Below, piece by piece: positions 1 through 5,555 of a DNA stretch of 7,664 nucleotides. This DNA comes from Bacillota bacterium (GTDB taxonomy: Bacteria; Bacillota; Clostridia; Christensenellales; Aristaeellaceae), in the NCBI GenBank assembly GCA_023392395.1, contig JAEVZE010000360.1, forward strand, positions 1 through 7,664, written 5' to 3'. The notes below the pieces were generated by a model, which was given only the letters and a program-made list of their open reading frames with translations, was not told the DNA's origin and did not search any database. Positions within the stretch are counted from its first letter, which is position 1. The number at the start of each line of letters is the position of its first letter. Position numbers and translations under genes: made by a program.

Positions 1-166
1 GGGTGGGGGAGTCCACGCACTGCAGGTGCATCATGCCCGCGTTGGAGCCGGTGTCCAAGAGTGCGAACCGCCTGCTGTCGTCAAATCCGTAAATTCCATC
101 GGGAAACTGAACGACCTCGTCCTCCTGAATTTCCACGGGACCAAAATCCCTGGTCTCAATCAGCAT
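1..166 (-). CDS. fliW: FliW, flagellar assembly factor (N-terminal part, cut by window edge)
   Basis: FliW is a small cytoplasmic protein that binds flagellin and, when flagellin is exported, is released to antagonise the translational repressor CsrA. Only the first 55 codons are in the window; the family is usually about 150 residues, so most of the gene lies beyond the left edge. The visible protein starts MLIETRDFGPVEI, then VVQFPDGIYGFDD (about residues 18-30) and HLQCVDSPT at the cut. This follows the FliW pattern of an opening strand, an 'I.FP.GI.GFE' motif and an 'LQS.DDP'-like segment. I called the frame by translating the edge directly. The ATG at 164-166 has GGAGG 7 nt upstream. It follows the DUF6470 gene by 29 bp. 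In many Bacillota csrA and flagellin genes come next, but that cannot be seen here. Confidence 0.93.
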   Translation of the reverse strand, partial: MLIETRDFGPVEIQEDEVVQFPDGIYGFDDSRRFALLDTGSNAGMMHLQCVDSPT

Positions 167-173
167 GCTTTAG

Positions 174-178
174 CCTCC
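174..178 (-). promoter_or_regulatory. Ribosome binding site of fliW
   Basis: GGAGG on the minus strand, 7 nt before the ATG at 164-166. It fixes the start of the truncated fliW gene, whose reading frame is open to the left edge of the window. Confidence 0.8.
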
Positions 179-195
179 GTCGCGCTTTCCCGCTG

Positions 196-687
196 TTACC
201 ATTTTTCGATGTAGAATTCCACCGAATAGGGGACGTAGGTGACGTCGACGCTCCGGGGTTCCCAGTCGACGCTGACCTGATCCTGTTCTGCCTTGATGGT
301 GACCTTGCCGCCGCTCCAGGTCAATTTTTGTTTGTTCTCGGAGGTGGCTGACTGGCCGGGCGACGCGCTCTCGGTTTTCTGCGCTGCTGCGGGCTCGGTC
401 GAATTCATCGTGGTTGGGTTCAATGTGGCGATTTTTTCGCGCGTGTATCTACCGGCGGCGTCTAGAGCCGTCTTTCCTTTTTGCGCCTGCTCTTTTGCCT
501 GCGGAGTGTCGGACTTGATGCCGACCGAGTCGAAGAAGCCCTGGTTGTCGATGGTGAGCTTCAGAGGCTCGTGCTTGATGTCCATTTGCCCGTGCTTGAC
601 GGTGATGTTCATCTTGGCCGGCGTGACCTCGTAGAGCAAATGCGCGTTTGTTATCTCATATCGTAGACGAAGCTTCTCAATTTCCAT
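196..687 (-). CDS. DUF6470 family protein (YviE-like), unknown function
   Basis: The protein has 163 residues, no signal peptide and no membrane segment. The N-terminal third contains strands with alternating residues (YEVTPAKMNITV, GQMDIKHEPLKLTID, about residues 18-47), followed by 'DSVGIKS', a helical and hydrophilic stretch, and a low-complexity linker rich in Ala, Ser, Thr, Glu and Gln (about 94-120). The C-terminal part returns to alternating strands (VTIKAEQDQVSVDWEP, VDVTYVPYSVEFYIE). This strand-helix-strand pattern and the 'TPAK..I' motif match my recollection of DUF6470, whose B. subtilis member YviE lies between flgL and fliW, as here. That conserved position suggests a role in late flagellar assembly or the FliW/CsrA circuit, but no function is established to my knowledge. 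AGGTGA lies 6 nt before the ATG. Gaps are 29 bp on each side. The low-complexity linker makes the middle hard to assign. Confidence 0.85.
   Translation of the reverse strand: MEIEKLRLRYEITNAHLLYEVTPAKMNITVKHGQMDIKHEPLKLTIDNQGFFDSVGIKSDTPQAKEQAQKGKTALDAAGRYTREKIATLNPTTMNSTEPAAAQKTESASPGQSATSENKQKLTWSGGKVTIKAEQDQVSVDWEPRSVDVTYVPYSVEFYIEKW
658..684 (-). promoter_or_regulatory. Possible internal sigma-28-type promoter for fliW
   Basis: On the minus strand the sequence reads GAAA, 15 nt, then TACGATAT. The octamer at 658-665 is the same as the -10 of the putative flgM promoter at 3912-3919, with the same N15 spacing. The -35-like tetramer (681-684) is GAAA instead of TAAA. It lies within the first codons of the DUF6470 gene, so a transcript from here could not make that protein from its annotated start but could feed fliW about 490 nt downstream. 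Because it lies in coding sequence, a chance match is quite possible. Confidence 0.25.
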
Positions 688-716
688 ATTTCCTCACCTG
701 CGGAATGAAGCCTCCA

Positions 717-1688
717 TTATGTGCTGAGATAATCAAGGAGCGAGGGTTGCAGGATCTTGGTACCCATCTGAAGGCACGCATTGTACATGTTCTCCTGTTC
801 CGCAAACATGATTGCGCCCTCTTCGATGGACAGCCCCTCAAGGTCGGTTTGCTTTGCGATCGAGGTGATCTTCTCGCTGGCCAGTCTGTCGGTAAAGAAC
901 GAGATGTAGTTGGACTTTTCGCCGATGGCCACGTACTGCATCCGGATTTCGTCCGAGCGGTCTTCCAGCTTGTCGGTGTAGGGCTTGAGGTTGGTCAGGT
1001 CGCCGGATTCGATCTTGTCCGCGATATCGCCAAGCAGATTGTAGAGGTTGTTGGGGAGGCCATTTGCATCCACACCGGTACCCAGCAGATCCGCTCCGGA
1101 GTAGGCCACGTCCAGCGCCGTCTGGGACGACACCGCGCCGCCCGAGGAAACCGTAAGGCCGATGCCGATGTCCACGTAGCGGTGTTCTGCGGAAAAGGTG
1201 CCGGTGTCCACGTTCTCGCCGTTGTAGAGCAGGTTGCCCGAGGCATCCAGCGTGAAGGGGGTGGAGCCAAAGCCCGCGCCGCCAAACACGAACCGGTCCG
1301 ACGCTTTGACGTTGGCCGCGCCCAGAACCATCTGCTGGAAAGAGCGCAAGGTGTTTGCGACCGCCTGGCGGTCTGCCTCGCTCAACGAGCCGTTGGTGCC
1401 TTGCGTGATCTGCGTGAGCGCGTTTGAGGCCGTTTCGCTGATGGACGAGAGCGAGGTTTCCGCCTCGTCCAGAAGCGCCTGGCTGTCGTTCAGGGTGCTG
1501 GTGTACAGATCGATCCGGGTCAGGTCCTTGCGGACGTCGAAAGCTTTGACGGCGGACGCGGGATCTTCCGACATCTTCATATATTTGCGACCGGCGGCGA
1601 CCTTGATGTTGAGGTCGCTCAGATCCTGCATGTTTCGGTTGAGGCTCTTCAGGTAGTTGCCGGTGATCATGTTGTCCGTCAGGCGCAT
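717..1688 (-). CDS. flgL: FlgL (HAP3), hook-filament junction protein
   Basis: FlgL forms the second junction layer between hook and filament and is secreted by the flagellar export system. The 323-residue product has the flagellin-type helical N-terminus: MRLTDNMITGNYLKSLNRNM, then NIKVAAGRKYMKMSEDPASA (about 27-46), the counterpart of the 'SGkri..psDDPv.A' motif. A variable middle follows, containing SDRFVFGGAG and a Gly/Asp/Asn-rich beta region. The C-terminal helix (LEGLSIEEGAIMFAEQ and ACLQMGTKILQPSLLDYL) resembles the flagellin D0/D1 end. Length is normal for FlgL (about 300-320). There is no Sec signal, as expected for export through the flagellar gate. A strong GGAGGTGA lies 6 nt before the ATG, and flgK ends 19 bp upstream, so the two are almost certainly co-transcribed. 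Confidence 0.96.
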   Translation of the reverse strand: MRLTDNMITGNYLKSLNRNMQDLSDLNIKVAAGRKYMKMSEDPASAVKAFDVRKDLTRIDLYTSTLNDSQALLDEAETSLSSISETASNALTQITQGTNGSLSEADRQAVANTLRSFQQMVLGAANVKASDRFVFGGAGFGSTPFTLDASGNLLYNGENVDTGTFSAEHRYVDIGIGLTVSSGGAVSSQTALDVAYSGADLLGTGVDANGLPNNLYNLLGDIADKIESGDLTNLKPYTDKLEDRSDEIRMQYVAIGEKSNYISFFTDRLASEKITSIAKQTDLEGLSIEEGAIMFAEQENMYNACLQMGTKILQPSLLDYLST

Positions 1689-1694
1689 CCCTCG

Positions 1695-1702
1695 TCACCT
1701 CC
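1695..1702 (-). promoter_or_regulatory. Strong ribosome binding site of flgL
   Basis: GGAGGTGA, a near-complete anti-16S match, lies 6 nt before the flgL ATG in the 19-bp gap after flgK. It is among the strongest Shine-Dalgarno sequences in the window and supports the chosen start. Confidence 0.8.
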
Positions 1703-1707
1703 CATCC

Positions 1708-3132
1708 TTAACGTCCCACGGTGCCCATCCGGTTGATGATGGTGTCCAGCGCTTCGTCCAGCGCCGTCATCACTCGGGCGGAGGCGGCGAACGCCTTCTG
1801 GTACTTGATCAGGTTTGCCGTCTCTTCGTTCAGCGATACGCCCATCGTGGATTCGCGCTGGTTGTCCACCGAACGGAACACCATGTCGCTGGTCTCGGAG
1901 ATGTCCTTGGAGCGGCCCACATCGATGGCCGCGTCGCCCACGACCGAGAGGATGTAGCCACCGAAGCTGCCGGTGAAATCGGAGGTGATCGCCCGGTCTT
2001 CGTCCATTGCGGCGACCATGCGCAGGATGTTGTCGTTCTTGCCCTTTGCGCCGTCCGCGTCCTGGGTGGCGGTGATGTAGTTCGGGTTCGCAAGCCACTG
2101 GCTGGAGATCGCGATGTCCTGAGCGCCGCTGCCGGTGAAGAGGGGCTTGCCCGTGCCGTTGAGGCTGTTGAAGGTGGAGCTCAGGGTGTTTGCCAGCGCG
2201 TCCAGCGAGGCCTGATAATAGGGGATGCCGCGAAAGCTGTTCTCGCCGGCGCCCGCGAAACCGCCCTTGCCGTTCAAAACCTGCATTGAACCGAACAGCG
2301 ATCCGCCTGTCGGATCCATCTGGTCCCCATCGGCCAGAAGGCGCATCCCGGAGGCGGCGTCGTCCAGCGAGAGGGTGGCCATCGTGCCCGCCTGGGCATC
2401 CAGAAGGGTCGTGCTGCCGGAGGAGACGCTCACCGAGCCGTCGGCGTTGGAGGCCACCGTGATGTTCATGTACTGGGATAATTTGTCCAGGTACTTGCTC
2501 CGGGTGTCGTTGAGCGCGTTTGTTTCGTTGCCCTGCAGCGTCGCGATCTGGATGGAGTGGTTGATGGTGTCGATCTTTTCCAGAAGGTTGTTCGCGTCTT
2601 TGACGTTGATCCCCATCTCGTCCACCGTCTGCTTGCGGATGGCGGCCAGCTGTGCGGTGTACTGGTTGAGCGTTTGAGCGACCTTTTGGGCGCTGGAGCG
2701 GGCGAGACTGGAATATTCCACTTCGCCGGCGTTTAGCGACAATACCTGCAGTTGCTTGGTGAAGTCGTCCAGCATGACGCCCAGACCGTTGTTTTGGGTT
2801 TCATCGAAGTTGTTTTCGATGTCGGTCAGGATGGAAAACATCTTTGAGTTGGCGCTGTTCTCCGCGTTGGCGTCCCGGTACCTGAGGTCCAGGAACTGGC
2901 TGCGAATCTGTTTGATGCCGTTCACTGTCACGCCCATGCCGCCGGATTGCAGCGTGGTGGGCGCGATCTTGTCGCTGACGGAACCCAGGTAGGCGGCGGT
3001 CTGATCGACCACCTGGCGGGAGTAGCCTTCCGTGGACATGTTGGCAATGTTGTTGCCCGTCGTGTCCAAGCCCGCCTGCGCCGCCGTCAGCCCGCTCCGT
3101 GCGGCTTCAAATCCATAAAATGTTGATCGCAT
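1708..3132 (-). CDS. flgK: FlgK (HAP1), hook-filament junction protein
   Basis: FlgK is the first hook-associated protein and sits directly on the hook tip, where it adapts the hook to FlgL and the filament. The 474-residue product begins MRSTFYGFEAARSGLTAAQA and carries the rod/hook-family motif TTGNNIANMSTEGYSRQ at about 24-40. The C-terminal motif GVSLNEETANLIKYQKAF (about 431-448) leads into the terminal amphipathic helix, which ends DTIINRMG. Both ends are diagnostic for FlgK, as opposed to the shorter FlgE or FlgG. The middle is variable and partly coiled-coil. The length is at the short end of the family (often 480-550), so the outward domains are compact. Upstream is GAGAGGG about 4 nt before the ATG, a modest ribosome binding site. 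The gene follows the FlgN-like gene by 19 bp, which pairs chaperone with client. Confidence 0.96.
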   Translation of the reverse strand: MRSTFYGFEAARSGLTAAQAGLDTTGNNIANMSTEGYSRQVVDQTAAYLGSVSDKIAPTTLQSGGMGVTVNGIKQIRSQFLDLRYRDANAENSANSKMFSILTDIENNFDETQNNGLGVMLDDFTKQLQVLSLNAGEVEYSSLARSSAQKVAQTLNQYTAQLAAIRKQTVDEMGINVKDANNLLEKIDTINHSIQIATLQGNETNALNDTRSKYLDKLSQYMNITVASNADGSVSVSSGSTTLLDAQAGTMATLSLDDAASGMRLLADGDQMDPTGGSLFGSMQVLNGKGGFAGAGENSFRGIPYYQASLDALANTLSSTFNSLNGTGKPLFTGSGAQDIAISSQWLANPNYITATQDADGAKGKNDNILRMVAAMDEDRAITSDFTGSFGGYILSVVGDAAIDVGRSKDISETSDMVFRSVDNQRESTMGVSLNEETANLIKYQKAFAASARVMTALDEALDTIINRMGTVGR

Positions 3133-3151
3133 GGATCCCTCTCATCGAAAG

Positions 3152-3577
3152 CTATGCTTTGACCTGTACGCTTTTGGCGTAGGTGTTGGGGGTCAGCCCC
3201 AGCCGCTCGTTCATAAAGCGGATGGTTGATAGCCTGGTCTCCAAGAGCTTGCGGTTCCTTGTGTTTTTCCTCTTGAGGGTGGTCACCGTCTGCGCGAGGT
3301 CCTGGAACACCGGTTCCAAAGCCTCGCGGCATTCGGGGCTAGACTCCACCAGCGCCTTGAGCGTCTTAAATTCCATTCCGCTGCAAAGTTCGATGCGTCT
3401 GTCCTCCAAGCCCCTGGCCTGCACCATCAGCGCCTGCTGCGCGCTCATGACCTTGGTGAGCGCCCCAGTGTCGCCTTTGATCAGCGCCTCCGACTTCTCT
3501 TCCTCCATGTCCAGCATCTTCTGGTAAGTGGCGCGCTGCGCCTCCAGGATCTGCTTTAAGGAGAGCATGTCGTTCAT
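3152..3577 (-). CDS. flgN: FlgN-like export chaperone for FlgK and FlgL
   Basis: FlgN family chaperones bind the C-terminal helices of FlgK and FlgL in the cytoplasm and hand them to the export gate. The 141-residue product is almost entirely helical and charged, with long heptad-like stretches (MLDMEEEKSEALIKGD at about 21-36; LAQTVTTLKRKNTRNRKLLE at about 94-113). It ends with the polar tail TPNTYAKSVQVKA, similar to the 'Y.' tail of FlgN proteins. Primary sequence in this family is poorly conserved, so the assignment rests on size, helical character, the 'K..ALi.gD...L' segment and position between flgM and flgK. It starts 3 bp after flgM stops. The ribosome binding site is probably GGGGA (3585-3589) inside the last codons of flgM, which suggests coupled translation. 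A second in-frame ATG three codons downstream is possible. Confidence 0.85.
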   Translation of the reverse strand: MNDMLSLKQILEAQRATYQKMLDMEEEKSEALIKGDTGALTKVMSAQQALMVQARGLEDRRIELCSGMEFKTLKALVESSPECREALEPVFQDLAQTVTTLKRKNTRNRKLLETRLSTIRFMNERLGLTPNTYAKSVQVKA

Positions 3578-3580
3578 GGC

Positions 3581-3892
3581 CTAGTCCCCGCTGACGATGT
3601 TGCCCATCATCGCTTCCGCGATGGCATCGGAGGGAACACGGTAGGTCCCGTTCTGGATCTCGCTCTTGAAGCGAAGCAGCCGCTCTGCTGAGGTGTTCTT
3701 GGAGGCCTCCGTGACCACCAGGTTCACCGCGCTGGCAATCTCCGAGCGGTTCTTCGCCGCTTCGGAAAGAGTCAGACTGTCCTTGCTGCCGATGGCGGCC
3801 TGCTGCTTGTCGGCATCCTTGGAAGTCGACGAGGCGCTTTCCGCAGCCAGGGCATTGTAGAGCTTATCAATCTGAGAAGGATTTATTTTCAT
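3581..3892 (-). CDS. flgM: FlgM, anti-sigma-28 factor
   Basis: FlgM binds the flagellar sigma factor and keeps it inactive until the hook-basal body is finished and, in well-studied species, FlgM is exported. The 103-residue product starts MKINPSQIDKLYNAL, like other Gram-positive FlgM proteins. It has a polar, probably disordered middle (about 18-38) and then DSLTLSEAAK. The C-terminal sigma-binding region contains ERLLRFKSEIQNGTYRVPSD (about 70-89) followed by AIAEAMMG; the 'v..lk..I..G.Y.v....iA..m' pattern is diagnostic. AGGTGA lies 6 nt before the ATG. It is probably the first gene of a late transcription unit from the sigma-28-like promoter just upstream, which would form a feedback loop with the sigma gene about 1.7 kb upstream in the same cluster. 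Confidence 0.93.
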   Translation of the reverse strand: MKINPSQIDKLYNALAAESASSTSKDADKQQAAIGSKDSLTLSEAAKNRSEIASAVNLVVTEASKNTSAERLLRFKSEIQNGTYRVPSDAIAEAMMGNIVSGD

Positions 3893-3911
3893 CGTCCATC
3901 ACCTGCTCTAT

Positions 3912-3938
3912 ATATCGTATGAATCCCGAGGAAGTTTA
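3912..3938 (-). promoter_or_regulatory. Sigma-28 (SigD/FliA) type promoter upstream of flgM
   Basis: In the 75-bp gap before flgM the minus strand reads TAAA (3935-3938), exactly 15 nt, then TACGATAT (3912-3919). The SigD consensus of B. subtilis is TAAA-N15-GCCGATAT, so the -35 is perfect, spacing is ideal and the -10 matches at six of eight positions. The start point would be around 3904-3906, right at the flgM Shine-Dalgarno (3899-3904), giving a leader of only about 12-14 nt. flgM genes in B. subtilis are known to be SigD-dependent, which supports the call. I see no convincing sigma-A promoter in the same gap. Confidence 0.7.
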
Positions 3939-3967
3939 GCGTGGAAACCCTTATAGTAGCGAATTTC

Positions 3968-4678
3968 TCAACCTCTCAGGCCATTTGCGGTCTGCTCGAT
4001 TTCGTCGATGGTCTGCAGCATCCTGGCGTTCAGCTGGAAGCCCCGCTGGGCCACCATCATGTGCGCGATTTCGGTGGACATGTCCACGTTGGAGCCCTCC
4101 ACGCCGCCCTGCACCAGGCGGGAGAGCACGTCCTGAGCGGGCTCGCCGGACACTTCATTGGGCGCATAGCGTCCGCCGCCCATCGCGGTGAGGCCGCCCG
4201 GGTTGGGGAAGGAGTAGAGCGCCACCTGGGCGAAAGCCGCTGTGATGTCCCCGTTCTGGACCTGGATGCGCTGGCCGCCCTGATCGAGTACGTACCCGCC
4301 GCCCGGCGCGGTCAGGTAGGCGGCGCCATTTTCGCTGGTCAGCTGGAAGGCGCCGGAGCGCATGTAGAGGGCGGGGACGTCGGCGTTCTCCGCGGGGTTC
4401 TGGATGGCGAAGTAGCCCCGGCCCTCGACCATCGCGCTCAGCGAATCGCCCGGCTGGTAGGAGCCCTGCTCCACGACGGCGGAGGTGGAGTACACCCGAC
4501 TGCCGTTGCCCGCCACCACGTCAAGCCCCTGGGTGCGGGTGTAGATCAGGTCGGAGAAGTTGGCGGTCTTGGCCTGGTAGCCCACGGTGTCCACGTTGGC
4601 GATGTTGTTGGCGGTCACGTCCAGGCTGAATTGATAGCTTCTCAGGCCCGACTTGGCCGCGAAAAACCCGTTGATCAA
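3968..4678 (-). CDS. flgG: FlgG/FlhP-like flagellar rod (hook-basal body) protein
   Basis: This is a distal-rod family protein that would be secreted by the flagellar gate and polymerise in the axial structure. The product has 236 residues. The N-terminal rod motif SLDVTANNIANVDTVGYQAK is at about 18-37. The central FlgE/F/G core has MVEGRGYFAIQNP (about 83-95) and a Gly-rich GGGYVLDQGGQRIQV (126-140). The C-terminal motif EGSNVDMSTEIAHMMVAQRG (194-213) leads to the terminal helix ending QTANGLRG. The start is a TTG, with GGAGGGG 7 nt upstream; an ATG 7 nt further upstream is out of frame. It resembles B. subtilis FlhP in being the second of two tandem rod genes and in its 'NG.R' end. Whether it is the functional FlgG or the FlgF equivalent cannot be settled without the rest of the genome. 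It is slightly shorter than the usual 260 residues. Confidence 0.85.
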   Translation of the reverse strand: MINGFFAAKSGLRSYQFSLDVTANNIANVDTVGYQAKTANFSDLIYTRTQGLDVVAGNGSRVYSTSAVVEQGSYQPGDSLSAMVEGRGYFAIQNPAENADVPALYMRSGAFQLTSENGAAYLTAPGGGYVLDQGGQRIQVQNGDITAAFAQVALYSFPNPGGLTAMGGGRYAPNEVSGEPAQDVLSRLVQGGVEGSNVDMSTEIAHMMVAQRGFQLNARMLQTIDEIEQTANGLRG

Positions 4679-4685
4679 TGCGCAT

Positions 4686-4692
4686 CCCCTCC
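4686..4692 (-). promoter_or_regulatory. Ribosome binding site selecting a TTG start
   Basis: GGAGGGG on the minus strand ends 7 nt before the TTG at 4676-4678. An ATG at 4683-4685 directly abuts this sequence and is in another frame, so it has no usable spacing. The spacing and the conserved N-terminus (INGFFAAKSGL) decide for TTG. Confidence 0.7.
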
Positions 4693-4704
4693 GCTATTCG
4701 CTTG

Positions 4705-4726
4705 CCGCGCCGCCTTACCGGCGCGG
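4705..4726 (-). other. GC-rich hairpin in the gap between the two rod genes
   Basis: A perfect 8-bp inverted repeat: arms CCGCGCCG (minus strand 4719-4726) and CGGCGCGG (4705-4712) around a 6-nt loop. On the minus-strand transcript it lies about 12 nt upstream of the Shine-Dalgarno of the following rod gene. No T-tract follows, so it is not a standard intrinsic terminator. It could stabilise or segment the mRNA, or affect translation of the downstream gene. The surrounding gap (4679-4783) holds no gene and no clear promoter. Confidence 0.5.
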
Positions 4727-4783
4727 GCACCACATCAGAGCTTGGATCGTTCCCGGCGACATCCGAACGCCGCCCAACCTTGT

Positions 4784-5527
4784 TTACGCCCGCCCGATTT
4801 CGTTGACCGTCTTCTGGCTGATGGCGTCCAGGATCTTGACCGCCTGAGCGCAGGTCTGGAAGGCCCTGGAGGCCGCCATCATGGCCGCCATCTCCTCGCC
4901 AACGTCCACGTTGGAGCGCTCCAGCTTGCCGGTTGCGATCCTTCCGGTAAACGTGCCCTGGCCGGTCGGCTGGGACAAGGCGTTCTGGGACTGCTTGGTC
5001 TGGTTGTTGTTTTCGGGGTCCGGCACCAGGATGGCCAGCGTGTCCACGGTCTGGCCGTCGCTGGTCACGACGCCATTACTGTCGATGGCCACCACGCCCG
5101 CGTCCACCTGGATGCGGCCGCCCTGCCCCAGCACGTAGCCGCCGGTGGCGGTGCGCAGGTAGCCCTCGCCGTCCACCTGAAAGCTGCCGTCGCGGGTGGA
5201 AGCCTGCTGGCCGCCCGCGGTTTCGATGCTGAAAAAGCCGTCGCCAATGATGGCGAAGTCCAGCCCGCGGCCGGTGTTGTCCACCACGCCCTGGCTGTAG
5301 TCGGTGAACACCTCTTCCGCAATGGCGCCGTGGTTGTCGCTGCCGATCACCGTCCGGCTGCCGTCCGCCTCCAGCCGGTAGGCGATCTGCTCGCCGAAGG
5401 AGGCGGTGATCAGCCTGTCCCGCTTGTAGCCGGAGGTGTTGGCGTTGGCCAGGTTCGAGGCAGTCACGTCCAGCGCGCGGCTTCGGTTGAGCATGCCGGT
5501 AGTGGCGGAATAGATTGCGTTGTTCAT
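4784..5527 (-). CDS. flgF: FlgF/FlhO-like flagellar rod (hook-basal body) protein
   Basis: This is a rod/hook-basal body family protein of 247 residues, the typical length for FlgF and FlhO. The N-terminal motif ALDVTASNLANANTSGYKRD is at about 18-37. The core carries GLDFAIIGDGFFSIE (88-102), then a TRDGSFQVDGEGYLRTATGG segment (111-130) with YVLGQGGRIQV after it, the classic FlgE/F/G signature. The C-terminal motif KLERSNVDVGEEMAAMMAAS (201-220) and terminal helix follow. No Sec signal, consistent with flagellar export. The ATG has GAGG (5534-5537) about 6 nt upstream, and the gene follows the sigma gene by 28 bp, so they are probably co-transcribed. The next gene is a diverged paralogue, together matching the flhO-flhP pair of Bacillus; the flgF symbol is given by family and order, not by proof of function. 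Confidence 0.87.
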   Translation of the reverse strand: MNNAIYSATTGMLNRSRALDVTASNLANANTSGYKRDRLITASFGEQIAYRLEADGSRTVIGSDNHGAIAEEVFTDYSQGVVDNTGRGLDFAIIGDGFFSIETAGGQQASTRDGSFQVDGEGYLRTATGGYVLGQGGRIQVDAGVVAIDSNGVVTSDGQTVDTLAILVPDPENNNQTKQSQNALSQPTGQGTFTGRIATGKLERSNVDVGEEMAAMMAASRAFQTCAQAVKILDAISQKTVNEIGRA

Positions 5528-5555
5528 GGTGTGCCTCGCTCTCTTGTGGTTTCAT

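Noticed and set aside
1021..1050. Another sigma-28-like -10 (GGCGATAT on the minus strand) inside flgL
   Set aside because: No TAAA-like element occurs at the required distance upstream, so only half of the motif is present.
648..1427. A 259-codon open frame on the plus strand opposite flgL
   Set aside because: The protein is low in plausible domain structure and lies wholly antisense to a well-supported FlgL. No plus-strand ribosome binding site or promoter was evident.
3893..3904. CsrA-binding site in the flgM leader (GGA motif)
   Set aside because: A single GGA outside a visible hairpin loop is too common next to ribosome binding sites to support the claim.
3930..3967. A possible sigma-A promoter (TTGAGA ... 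TATAAG) upstream of flgM
   Set aside because: The two hexamer-like elements are only 10 nt apart, far from the required 16-18, and no other -35 fits.
4521..4685. A frame starting at the ATG next to GGAGGGG (MRIDQRVFRGQ...)
   Set aside because: The ATG has no spacing from the Shine-Dalgarno, and the frame overlaps the rod gene whose conserved N-terminus is in the TTG frame.
4705..4726. Intrinsic terminator after the first rod gene
   Set aside because: The stem is strong, but no run of T follows on the minus strand, and the next gene is a functional neighbour in the same direction.
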